Shown piece after piece: positions 9,603 to 16,907 of a stretch of 20,683 nt of DNA. The translations under genes were made by a program, and so were the position numbers. Numbering within the stretch: position 1 is the first letter of the stretch; the number at the start of each line of letters is the position of its first letter. This stretch comes from a virus. The DNA lies in the IMG/VR virus record IMGVR_UViG_3300046011_001425, positions 1-20,683 of that record; one strand, written 5' to 3'. Under the pieces are notes generated by a model. That model was not told the DNA's origin, ran no database searches, and was given only the letters and a program-made list of their open reading frames with translations.

Positions 9603-9959
9603 TCACTTCCGCTTCATCTTATCGCGGGCTTTTTTCATTTCGGCCTGGGATTTAGCCACGACCTTGGAGTCCAGCCAAGCTAGTACTTCCAAAAATAATT
9701 CTCTGTCTTCTATATCCTCTAAATAAGCTGGTAATAGACTGTAGTCTTTTCCTAAATACCCTATATCCGCAACAATGCGGTCCCCAAGAGTATTGAAGAC
9801 CGCAATAGCTTGTTGCACTGTAGCTGGAAAATCATCCCAGTCTGGAGGGCATTTAGCAGGATCAGGCTCTCTACCTAGTTGCTCTTGGAGCGATAGATAT
9901 TTAGCCTTACTCATACCCTGTTCTAGATTATTCTGCCACTTTTCCAGTCTTTCCCACAT
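9603..9959 (-). CDS. Tail assembly chaperone-like protein, downstream partner
   Basis: A 118-residue, charged, helical protein that ends 7 bases before the tape measure gene and overlaps the upstream gene by 32 bases. This pair-before-tape-measure layout is the hallmark of tail assembly chaperones (lambda G and G-T), which bind the tape measure protein and recruit tail tube subunits. The ATG at 9959 has only a weak AGAG-type ribosome site, and the frame is open upstream to a TAG near codon -11. Translation could therefore come by coupling or by ribosomal frameshift from the upstream gene. Its frame is +1 (equivalently -2) relative to the upstream gene, not the -1 of lambda. The sequence includes CPPDWDDFP and a highly charged C-terminus. 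Function rests on position and size. Confidence 0.6.
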   Translation of the reverse strand: MWERLEKWQNNLEQGMSKAKYLSLQEQLGREPDPAKCPPDWDDFPATVQQAIAVFNTLGDRIVADIGYLGKDYSLLPAYLEDIEDRELFLEVLAWLDSKVVAKSQAEMKKARDKMKRK

Positions 9960-10374
9960 CAGGACTCTTTGGTTCGCTACGAAAATTCTCTAGATCGAAG
10001 ATCACCCCATTCAGCCATCCATCAAACGTAGATGAATTTTCTACTAGCATAGCAGCATTTTCTTCGTTGTAGTCCAATAGGCTCTCTGGATCTGCCTTAC
10101 CGAGATCTACTAGTAGTAGTTCTTCAAGGTACTTCAGCTTTAGTCCCTTCCAATTCTTAACGGTGGCCTTAGTAAATTCGCGAACGAATTTAGCGTCGTC
10201 TAGTGTCTCGATTGGTTGGCGAGTCTGCCTGTCAAACTTAGTGGAGACACAGCGTGTGCGCAGGGCTACCAGCTCTTTACGGGCTAGGTTAACAACCTGC
10301 ACCTCGAAGCCGTCGCAGCCTGGGAAGTCTACCCAAGCATCCTTAGTGTCTACCATTAGTGATTTTAAGTCCAT
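9928..10374 (-). CDS. Tail assembly chaperone-like protein, upstream partner
   Basis: I place the start at the ATG at 10374 (MDLKSLMVDTKDAW; 148 residues), because GAGAGG sits about 7 bases before it. A TTG start 15 bases further upstream (10389) would put that ribosome site inside the gene and is less likely. The protein has the feel of a gpG-type chaperone: a short domain with FEVQVVNLARKELVALR, then FVREFTKATVKNWKGL, and an acidic helical C-terminal half. The gene before it encodes a tail-tube-like protein and the gene after it the downstream chaperone partner, then the tape measure. Role inferred from position: binding the tape measure protein during tail tube polymerisation and absent from the virion. 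I see no residues that prove it. Confidence 0.65.
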   Translation of the reverse strand: MDLKSLMVDTKDAWVDFPGCDGFEVQVVNLARKELVALRTRCVSTKFDRQTRQPIETLDDAKFVREFTKATVKNWKGLKLKYLEELLLVDLGKADPESLLDYNEENAAMLVENSSTFDGWLNGVIFDLENFRSEPKSPDVGKTGKVAE

Positions 10375-10385
10375 TTTTATTCCTC

Positions 10386-11291
10386 TCAATTATAGGTGAT
10401 TACGCTCGATAGAGCGGTCGGGTTTGTCAGCATACGGAAATCGTATGACTGGGTTAGTAAGTCTCCAGGCTCCGTTCTATTAGTATAAACGGCACTTGGA
10501 ATGTTTACATCTATCGCATAGGGACTCTTGTCCCCCGATTGAATTGTTATAGCTGATCCTGTGGACCAGGTTTGTTGTTCCGTATAGGAGTCACTTGTAA
10601 CATACTGAGTGATTGATCCTGAAAGGATCCGACCCTCAAGTGTGAACGACGAAGGATATATAGTATTTGAAGCACTAGTAACTGCTAGAGATGCATGGAG
10701 AGTATCATTTTGAGTCCATGATATCTTGTTTTGTATCTCTAATTTAATGTCTCTGACAGAATCGAGTTCAACTCCACCTATTGTTACTTTATTCTTAGTA
10801 GGTATTATATATGTTCTAGTACTTGATCTAGTTACTGGAGTACCAGGTATACTATATACTCCTCGTATGCCCACTCTAGTGAGCTGCTTGGCTGTGCCAG
10901 ATAGTGCTAGCGCTAATACATCGTTTCTTTCTATAGTAAAGAGACCGCTCTCAAATACGCAAGTATCGAGTTTATAGACCCCATGATCAGATTCAGCATA
11001 TAAATCAAACGTATTAATAGTATACCCTGTATAGTCTACAAGTAGGTTAAATACTGTCTGGAAATCCTCTTCCTCTAGTAGTGGTATTGTGAAATTGAAA
11101 TTGGCTGGAGCAGCCTTAACTATAACGGCGCCGTCGAAGTTATCATTTTGTGAGTGTAAAGTCTTTTTTACTACAGACTCTTCTGAGAAGGTTTGGGAAA
11201 ATATAACATCGGGGTACACGTCTAGCGTATACTTGTTGCCTCCGTACACTAAGTAGAAGTCGGTATTTCTTTTAAAATTGTACGTGGTCAT
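10386..11291 (-). CDS. Second tail-tube-like protein (paralogue of the main tail tube protein)
   Basis: A 301-residue beta-rich protein between the main tail tube gene and the chaperone pair. Its ATG at 11291 follows GGAGG by 4 bases, a very strong ribosome site, and a near-consensus promoter lies just upstream. It looks homologous to the 557-residue tail tube protein: FSQTFSEESVVKKTLHSQN...ANFNFTIPL here against ASQSMSTSDITLNEMASS...TEWSFDTYI there. Further pairs are FTLEGRILSGSITQYV against GTRTISGTLTAYL, and NIPSAVYTN...LLTQSYDFRML against EVPSIGFDDVLSTEVNFHAL. It lacks the accessory modules of the larger protein. It could be a minor tube subunit, a tube-initiating or tube-ending ring, or the main tube protein itself. 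The similarity was judged by eye. Confidence 0.55.
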   Translation of the reverse strand: MTTYNFKRNTDFYLVYGGNKYTLDVYPDVIFSQTFSEESVVKKTLHSQNDNFDGAVIVKAAPANFNFTIPLLEEEDFQTVFNLLVDYTGYTINTFDLYAESDHGVYKLDTCVFESGLFTIERNDVLALALSGTAKQLTRVGIRGVYSIPGTPVTRSSTRTYIIPTKNKVTIGGVELDSVRDIKLEIQNKISWTQNDTLHASLAVTSASNTIYPSSFTLEGRILSGSITQYVTSDSYTEQQTWSTGSAITIQSGDKSPYAIDVNIPSAVYTNRTEPGDLLTQSYDFRMLTNPTALSSVITYN

Positions 11292-11309
11292 AGCGCCTCC
11301 ATAGTTAAT

Positions 11310-11338
11310 AGTATAGACTTTAGTGTATACAATGTCAA
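11310..11338 (-). promoter_or_regulatory. Strong sigma70-type promoter
   Basis: On the minus strand, TTGACA (11338-11333) is separated by exactly 17 bases from TATACT (11315-11310). That is 6 of 6 and 5 of 6 matches to the consensus hexamers. Transcription should begin about 7 bases downstream of the -10, leaving a short leader with GGAGG before the ATG at 11291. It sits 27 bases downstream of an intrinsic terminator and would restart transcription for the second tail-tube-like gene and the tape measure cluster. Confidence 0.85.
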
Positions 11339-11364
11339 GGTTTATTTTCCGCAGGTACGGACAT

Positions 11365-11390
11365 AAAAAAGCCCCGATTTCTCGGGGCTT
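11365..11390 (-). terminator. Rho-independent terminator after the main tail tube gene
   Basis: On the minus strand a perfect 9-bp stem AAGCCCCGA / TCGGGGCTT with a GAAA tetraloop is followed by an uninterrupted run of six U (bases 11370-11365, the first two shared with the stem). It begins 6 bases after the end of the tail tube gene. On the plus strand the hairpin lacks a U tract, so its direction is clear. Confidence 0.93.
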
Positions 11391-11396
11391 AATCTA

Positions 11397-13070
11397 TTAT
11401 AGGTTTTGTCCAATATACTTTATACCAGATATTTCGTTAGTACCAGCCACAGTATCAGATAGGGCGTGGAAATTAACTTCGGTAGATAGTACGTCGTCAA
11501 ATCCAATAGAAGGAACTTCTAGATGCACATAAGGCATACTAATTAGTACACCTGGAGCAGTAGGGGCAGAGCCAGAACCACCACCAATGAAAATACCTGT
11601 AGTAAACCTGTTCTGTACCGCAGTGTTGTTAAATTCTGCTAGATGTTGGAATAGATCAGCTGTACCACTAGTTACTTCATCCAGATACGCTGTTAGAGTA
11701 CCAGAGATAGTTCTTGTTCCAGTGACATGACCAATTGGCTTATTTACAACACCAAGGGTTTCAGGGGTTAGGTAGCTAATATTGTTAGAAATAGTTATAC
11801 TACCACCAGTTAGTGTAATAGCGTATGTATTTGAAGCTGGTGTCATAGAGCTGGCAGATACTAAGCTTAGTGCTGTTAGTCTATTTCTAATGAAGTTGGA
11901 CGTAGAACTAATACCAAAACTACTAGCTCCGGTTCCGTAGAACGCTCCCATTTCAGTTAGGTTGGATCCCATGCCAGACCAACTTACCATAGAAATACCA
12001 TCAATATCAAATGTGATGCCCATTTCATTTATAACAGCATCTGCTACCCTATAAATACTTGTAGAACCACCATCAGCCCTTGAAGCATAAGATCTACCTG
12101 ATACTTTGTTTGCTCCTGCAATAAAGTAGAGCGTAAAAGTACCTAGTGTTACTGTGTTCGAAGAGTTGAAATCAAAGTCTAAGTCTGTAGAATCTCTAGT
12201 TACTCCGGCCCTCCAAACAGTTACGGGAGTAACACTTGGTGTAGCTATGTGTGCATGATTATTGGCTAATAGGAAGGCCATCATAGGCTCTTCTACACAA
12301 TAGTGGTTTGTAGACTTAAATGGACGAATATATGTATCGAAACTCCACTCTGTGGGCGATAGTGCATCGTTAAATACTTGCCTACCACGTCTAGAAGTTC
12401 CAGTGGATGATGCCATTTCATTTAGAGTTATATCAGATGTGGACATACTTTGTGAAGCAGAATATCCAGATAGTACTGGCATTTCCCACATATGTAAGCG
12501 TCTGATCTTGGCTGTTGCGGCCCAAGCTCCAGTAGTAACAGTCACAGCAGAATCTAGAGTAATGTTAAACGTTGCTGTAGTGCCTATTGCATCAACATTA
12601 TACACACCATTTAAGTAAGCATACGTAGAGTCGGTAATATTATAAATCTCTACTAAATCATTTTGAGCAAATTTATGTGTAGTTGTTATAGTAACCGTAG
12701 TGGATGATCCTGAGGTTGCAATACCAGTGGCAGTCTCACTCTTACCATATGCGGTTAGAATAGTTGTAAGGTAGGTTCCTCCTAGTGTAACTGGTGAGGT
12801 CCCAGCCAATGCTAGTGCTAAAGTGGTATGTAAACTGAATGTAGTTGCTGAGGGAACATTTACGTAATAAAATATATCTGCTGTTGGTCCTGTTAATCCA
12901 CCCATAGTAGTAATTACTACTACGTCACCTGAACTCATTCCGTGTGCTCGTGTAGTTAGCACGTTAGCCGCTCCCGCAGTTGTGATTAGCCTGATTCCTG
13001 CATCAGCCCCCACGAAAACTTTAGTGTCTCTGTTGAAAAATAAATTGCTGTCGCCTGCTGCAATAGCCAT
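11397..13070 (-). CDS. Major tail tube protein with two N-terminal accessory beta-modules
   Basis: A 557-residue beta-rich, Ser/Thr-rich protein just after the tail terminator-like gene, the usual place of the tail tube gene, and followed at once by a strong terminator as expected for a highly expressed structural gene. AGGAG lies 6 bases before the ATG. Residues about 35-100 (TTRAHGMSSGDVVVITTMGG, then YYVNVPSATTFSL) and 118-185 (TTTHKFAQNDLVEIYNI, then LNGVYNVDAIGTTATFNITL) are two related small beta-modules. The tube core follows from about 190 (MPVLSGYSASQSMSTSD) through EWSFDTYIRPF to the C-terminal SIGFDDVLSTEVNFHAL. Lambda gpV is less than half this size, so the extra modules may decorate the tube. 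Tail tube identity is inferred from order, composition and the paralogue at 10386-11291. Confidence 0.7.
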   Translation of the reverse strand: MAIAAGDSNLFFNRDTKVFVGADAGIRLITTAGAANVLTTRAHGMSSGDVVVITTMGGLTGPTADIFYYVNVPSATTFSLHTTLALALAGTSPVTLGGTYLTTILTAYGKSETATGIATSGSSTTVTITTTHKFAQNDLVEIYNITDSTYAYLNGVYNVDAIGTTATFNITLDSAVTVTTGAWAATAKIRRLHMWEMPVLSGYSASQSMSTSDITLNEMASSTGTSRRGRQVFNDALSPTEWSFDTYIRPFKSTNHYCVEEPMMAFLLANNHAHIATPSVTPVTVWRAGVTRDSTDLDFDFNSSNTVTLGTFTLYFIAGANKVSGRSYASRADGGSTSIYRVADAVINEMGITFDIDGISMVSWSGMGSNLTEMGAFYGTGASSFGISSTSNFIRNRLTALSLVSASSMTPASNTYAITLTGGSITISNNISYLTPETLGVVNKPIGHVTGTRTISGTLTAYLDEVTSGTADLFQHLAEFNNTAVQNRFTTGIFIGGGSGSAPTAPGVLISMPYVHLEVPSIGFDDVLSTEVNFHALSDTVAGTNEISGIKYIGQNL

Positions 13071-13132
13071 GGGCTTCTCCTATAGTATTGAAAAGGCAAA
13101 ATTCCTGAACATTTGTTCTGATTAAGCGTTTT

Positions 13133-13579
13133 CTAATATTTTACTTGGATTAGTATCTCACCTACTCCAATTGGGTCTAAGACCCCTTCATCCGTAGAGA
13201 TATCTATAATTACGATATCTCGTGTAAATTGTGTCGCTCCTGTGGAGTCTAAGTATGCCAACCTACCGTTATCATCTATAACTGACTCGACATCCTCCAG
13301 GAGCGCTTCAAGCGCGTCAATTGAGTTTTCCTCATTAACATAACACCTGATAGTTGCTGATAGATACCTATCTTTCATCCCACCAGCTTGATAAACACGG
13401 CTCTCTGAGCCTGCGTTCATATGAATAGCTGGGAACTCTTGTATTTCATCCCAGAATAGAAGTCTGGGGGACACTGACCTAACCTGAGATCTGTAAGTGC
13501 CTGAACCATCTATAAGACGACTAAACAGTTCCGTGAGGGCTGTTAGTATGGCCGATCTTCTTGAGGTCTGTGATCTCAT
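13133..13579 (-). CDS. Tail terminator / tail completion-like protein
   Basis: A 148-residue protein between the neck protein and the tail tube gene, where lambda-like phages carry the tail terminator (gpU-like). Visible pattern: a helical start (ILTALTELFSRLI), then VSPRLLFWDEIQEFPAIHM, an IRCYVN strand, and IDALEALLEDVESVIDD. This resembles tail terminator and completion proteins of siphoviruses, which cap the finished tube and join it to the head. The ATG at 13579 overlaps the previous gene's stop (TAATG), so the two are translationally coupled. AGGAG sits in the loop of a small hairpin directly before the ATG. A 62-base gap separates it from the tail tube gene. Function by position and pattern, no catalytic motif expected. 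Confidence 0.65.
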   Translation of the reverse strand: MRSQTSRRSAILTALTELFSRLIDGSGTYRSQVRSVSPRLLFWDEIQEFPAIHMNAGSESRVYQAGGMKDRYLSATIRCYVNEENSIDALEALLEDVESVIDDNGRLAYLDSTGATQFTRDIVIIDISTDEGVLDPIGVGEILIQVKY

Positions 13580-14889
13580 TATACTCTCCTAGTATAGAAT
13601 CTACCCAACATCATTTCTTGGGCTAATGATCTTATGGAAGCATCAATTATGTCTCGTGGCTCTCTATCTGGAGTAGCTAGGCGACTTCTGCCTCTTTCGA
13701 ATAGTTGGTATGGGTCTTTTTGGTACGTGTACGCTATAGAAGTTCCACCCTTTGGGGTTGTATCTGCAGATACTACTTGTACTGATTCCGAGAATCTACC
13801 GGTTCTATTAACTAGGCGTGGGTAAGTCATCCGACTACGAATCTCTTGTGGAAGTCTAGCGTTGAGTAAGGCTACTATATTAATCTGTGAGGGTTTGCTT
13901 GATACTTTATTATATTGACGTTGTACTTGCCCTGTCTTAAATTTAGACCTCTTTACAGATGTTTTAGTGACTATCTTTTCAGAGGCTTTATGTGAATTGC
14001 TATATTTTGATCTACCCTTTGGTCCAGTTACCTTAACCCCCCGGGCTTTAGATGTTAATGAGTTGAATAATACCCCTTCTATGGCCTCTTCTAGAGTATC
14101 TCCTCCATGTTCCGTCATAAACTTATACGCGTTTTCGTACCTATTTGTCAGATACTTTCTTACTTCTTTAAGAGCCTCTCCTTCTTTAATGCTGGCAGCT
14201 TGGTTAGATTTTGCATCTTCAAATGTCAACCTATATATATTATGTTTATGTAAATCCCCACTTTTATTAACATACATTTCAGTTTCTATACTGGCGGTAA
14301 TTTCTCTGCTTACATGCAAAACTGGAGCTTCTAAAATGCTAATAACAGAAAGTACAGATTGAAATCTTATGGCTTCTACTTGTTGTTTACCTAAAGCCGA
14401 ACCACCAAATCTGTCGGAATGAACTAAATGGGTTAAAGCTCTAAGTGCTGTCCAAGCAGCCACAGCTAACCCTCTGTCCCCGTGTCCTATCTGTACTCCA
14501 GTGTTATTATTTGAACCATCTAAAGTACTTACTTCAATGCCTGTGGCCTTGTTTACAAGCTGGGCCCAGTAGTTTTTTAAATCTGTAGCCGCTTTATGGT
14601 CGTTGACTACATATCCATCCGTCAAGGCTTTTAATTGAGTGTGTCTAGTTTCATCTCTAGACTTATAGTATTGATCCAGTTCGTTGGCTTTAGCAACGAA
14701 GTCTTTGTATATATCTTTGTGTACAGTATCTGTTATGCCATATTTATCGTGAAAAACTTTTAAGTCGCGCTCGGACACTTCAAGTATTTGTCCCTTAGTA
14801 ATTTGAACTGTAGAACGAGTTTTAAGGTTTGCATCGATTATATCTCGTATAGGCTGCAATAACTTAGTTCTTACAAAAGGTAATGACAT
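13579..14889 (-). CDS. Neck / virion structural protein, gp10-like C-terminus with long unknown N-terminal extension
   Basis: A 436-residue protein between the head-tail connector and the tail terminator-like gene, a slot usually filled by a ~120-150 residue HK97 gp10-type neck protein. The last ~90 residues fit that type: MTYPRLVNRTGRFSESVQVV, then IAYTYQKDPYQLFERG and DIIDASIRSLAQEMM. The first ~300 residues are not recognised. They are helical and hydrophilic, include VQIGHGDRGLAVAAWTALRA, and end in a strongly basic stretch (about 295-335, with KGRSKYSNSHKASEK and SVKRSKFKTG). The start overlaps the connector stop by one base (TAATG), with AGGA 7 bases before the ATG. The long extension could project into the capsid or contact DNA; this is a guess. 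Confidence 0.55.
   Translation of the reverse strand: MSLPFVRTKLLQPIRDIIDANLKTRSTVQITKGQILEVSERDLKVFHDKYGITDTVHKDIYKDFVAKANELDQYYKSRDETRHTQLKALTDGYVVNDHKAATDLKNYWAQLVNKATGIEVSTLDGSNNNTGVQIGHGDRGLAVAAWTALRALTHLVHSDRFGGSALGKQQVEAIRFQSVLSVISILEAPVLHVSREITASIETEMYVNKSGDLHKHNIYRLTFEDAKSNQAASIKEGEALKEVRKYLTNRYENAYKFMTEHGGDTLEEAIEGVLFNSLTSKARGVKVTGPKGRSKYSNSHKASEKIVTKTSVKRSKFKTGQVQRQYNKVSSKPSQINIVALLNARLPQEIRSRMTYPRLVNRTGRFSESVQVVSADTTPKGGTSIAYTYQKDPYQLFERGRSRLATPDREPRDIIDASIRSLAQEMMLGRFYTRRV
13580..13596 (-). promoter_or_regulatory. Hairpin presenting the ribosome binding site in its loop
   Basis: The 17 bases directly before the ATG of the tail terminator-like gene read TATACT-AGGAG-AGTATA on the minus strand. 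This is a perfect 6-bp inverted repeat whose 5-base loop is the Shine-Dalgarno sequence. The stem also contains the stop codon of the upstream gene. It may tune coupling between the two genes; the stem is AU-rich and so weak. Confidence 0.4.
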
Positions 14890-15476
14890 TAATAAATCCT
14901 ATAAAGGTCCAGTACCCTTTTAATATGGTCTGGGAAGTCCGGACTGTTCTTTTGAGTTGTACTAGTTTGGTTCTGAACAGTAATAGAACCGATAGACCTG
15001 TTCTGCTTGTATTCGTCCTTCAAGTAATAAGTTACGAGATCGAATACAGCTAGTTTTAAATCTACTGGGCAGTTCTCGTAGCCAGCCTTATAAGTTACCT
15101 TTACAGATGCAGGGCCTTTCTTATAAGCTTGGTACCCAGTACCACTGCTATCAACACGATAGATGCTATCAGTGTCAATATCCAGATAATACTCAGTAGC
15201 AGAAAGTGTAACATAGCTCTCCGAGATAGCTTCGCGCTCTTGGACGCTAGTGATTGAAACTATGGGAGTTTCGGATAATTGTACAAAATCCTCTTCCCAT
15301 TTGATTGTGAAATATTCAATTTTATCAGTTGAGTAATAACTCGTGAAATCCCTACCACAATAGGTTCTTACCAATTGACTCACTGACGCTAATAAAGGTG
15401 TTATCTTAGCGTCGTCCGTTACCCCGGACAAACCCTTAGATATTTTATAATCTTCTAATGTAATAAGATTTGCCAT
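14889..15476 (-). CDS. Head-tail connector protein (HK97 gp6 / SPP1 gp15-like)
   Basis: A 195-residue protein directly after the capsid gene, the normal position of the connector that docks under the portal. The N-terminal helical part LITLEDYKISKG...ITPLLASVSQLVRTYCGRDF matches the pattern of the family, in which a short helix bundle precedes a beta insertion. The middle holds beta-strands (FVQLSETPIVSITSV, YYLDIDTDSIYRVD), and CPVDLKLAVFDLVTYYLKDE is the closing helix. A hairpin lies 17 bases before the ATG and the ribosome site is weak (GGA about 5 bases upstream), suggesting lower expression than capsid. The gene ends in TAATG shared with the neck protein gene. Confidence 0.8.
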   Translation of the reverse strand: MANLITLEDYKISKGLSGVTDDAKITPLLASVSQLVRTYCGRDFTSYYSTDKIEYFTIKWEEDFVQLSETPIVSITSVQEREAISESYVTLSATEYYLDIDTDSIYRVDSSGTGYQAYKKGPASVKVTYKAGYENCPVDLKLAVFDLVTYYLKDEYKQNRSIGSITVQNQTSTTQKNSPDFPDHIKRVLDLYRIY

Positions 15477-15492
15477 ATGAATCCATAAGTAA

Positions 15493-15514
15493 GAGGGGGA
15501 GTTGCCTCCCCCTC
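15493..15514 (-). terminator. GC-rich hairpin after the capsid gene, possible partial terminator
   Basis: GAGGGGGA (minus 15514-15507), a 6-base loop and TCCCCCTC form a perfect 8-bp stem 8 bases beyond the capsid stop codon. The following bases (TTACTTAT) are only moderately U-rich, so efficient termination is doubtful. It could stop a fraction of transcripts, protect the 3' end of capsid mRNA, or reduce entry into the connector gene. Confidence 0.55.
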
Positions 15515-15521
15515 AAATCTC

Positions 15522-16907
15522 TTAGGAACCTTTGTACTGAAGGCCCCAAACTGAAGTTGCGTTGGTGATAAGTTCTGTGAATCCAACACGTTGTGAACCA
15601 ACAAGAACTGTACGCTGGTTTGCAGTCTCGTAGTCACTTTCCATACGCATACCACGTAGACGGGGAACAACAAAGTTACGTGTGTTAACCGCTAGTGCGT
15701 GGTACTTAGATACTGCTGGTGTTGCGAACTCATCGCAGACCATAACCTTAGAGCCGAAGATAGATCCTACTTCACCAGTCATCTTAGTACCCATGTTTTG
15801 TACTTGTGTCCAGTCTTGGAAGTCTGTGTCTTCTAGTAGTTCGTAGTAGCCTCTTAGAGAAACAACGAACGATACGTCAGTAGGATTCACACCGTACTTA
15901 CCTAGGTTCTTACGAGCAGCTAGTAGTTGGTCTCCAGTTAGTACGTACGAAGCATACGCAGTAGCAGACTGAGTTGTACGTGACTGAGTAGAGGCAAGCT
16001 TTACTAGACCATTAAAGATACCTGAAGTATAAGCACCGTCTGCGTGGTTACCAGCTAGAAGAGCATTTTCCATACCACGTGCGTGTGAACGAACGATCGA
16101 CTCACGGATAAGCGGTAGAATTGGTAGAATTGCGTCTTCTTCAGTTTCGTTACCTAGGTACGACTGAGAGATTAGCTTGTAGGTTTGCAGAGTGATTTCG
16201 CCAAGGTCAAGACCACCGTAAGGAGATCCGAATGTATCACCACGTTGTGCTAAGTTACCATGTGGTGAAGAACCAGCAGCTGTTTGCGATGTAGTGAATT
16301 CTGCGTAACCTGAGTCAGGCATGATAGGCACGATTTGTGTTGCCGAACGCATTTGGATTTCACGGAATAGAGGAGCTAGAACCAGCTTTAGCTGAATATC
16401 GCGCTCTAGATTAGTAGAAACTTCTTGTTCAAAATCAGCAGAGCTAACTTGTAGACCAGAATGTTCGTTAACCTTGTTCATTACGCCCTTACCAAAGTCC
16501 GTATTGAGTGTACCCTTACGAGTAGCTAGACCAAGAATAACTGCGTCTTCTACTTCTGCAGATAGAGACTTGTTTGTCTTCCAATCTCCAGAACCACCGT
16601 TACCACCAAATTGACGCTTACTGTCGCGCATCTTTGTTAGTTCTTCAGCTTGTGCCTTAATATCTGCCATACCGGCTTCAAGAATCTTAGCAACGTCTGC
16701 TTCACGAACAGCCATCTTTGCTTCTAGATCAGCGTATAGACGCTCTGCACCTGAAGTTAGGCCGGATGTAACAGCTGTCTTAATTGCTTCATCGGCTGCT
16801 GCTTTTTCTGCTGCTGCGTCGGCTACTGCCTTATTAGCTGCACGTTCGTCGGCAACTGCCTTAGCTGCTGCTGCTTCCGCGATTTTCTTGATTTCTTCGG
16901 GATCCAT
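15522..16907 (-). CDS. Nested major capsid precursor from an internal start (predicted)
   Basis: An in-frame ATG at 16907 (residue 196 of the fusion, MDPEEIKK) is preceded by GGAGAA with a 7-base spacer, a better ribosome site than that of the full-length frame. Translation from here would give a 461-residue capsid precursor that starts exactly at the coiled-coil delta-like domain. That domain then spans about 100 residues before the Gly-rich junction (KRQF then GGNGG). HK97's delta domain is also about 100 residues. This would let the phage make many capsid subunits and few protease-bearing fusions, as HK97-type assembly needs. Inferred from sequence; both products would share the same C-terminus. 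Confidence 0.55.
   Translation of the reverse strand: MDPEEIKKIAEAAAAKAVADERAANKAVADAAAEKAAADEAIKTAVTSGLTSGAERLYADLEAKMAVREADVAKILEAGMADIKAQAEELTKMRDSKRQFGGNGGSGDWKTNKSLSAEVEDAVILGLATRKGTLNTDFGKGVMNKVNEHSGLQVSSADFEQEVSTNLERDIQLKLVLAPLFREIQMRSATQIVPIMPDSGYAEFTTSQTAAGSSPHGNLAQRGDTFGSPYGGLDLGEITLQTYKLISQSYLGNETEEDAILPILPLIRESIVRSHARGMENALLAGNHADGAYTSGIFNGLVKLASTQSRTTQSATAYASYVLTGDQLLAARKNLGKYGVNPTDVSFVVSLRGYYELLEDTDFQDWTQVQNMGTKMTGEVGSIFGSKVMVCDEFATPAVSKYHALAVNTRNFVVPRLRGMRMESDYETANQRTVLVGSQRVGFTELITNATSVWGLQYKGS

Noticed and set aside
10375-10389. TTG at 10389 as start of the upstream chaperone-like gene
   Set aside because: The GAGAGG ribosome site lies between this TTG and the ATG at 10374, so the ATG is the better start.
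13107-13118. Inverted repeat GAACATTTGTTC upstream of the tail tube gene, with a weak TACTAT -10-like hexamer nearby
   Set aside because: Only 5-bp arms and no convincing -35; not enough to call an operator or promoter.
15455-15673. 72-codon minus-strand frame overlapping the end of the capsid gene
   Set aside because: Lies almost wholly within the capsid coding region and the hairpin in another frame, with no family pattern.
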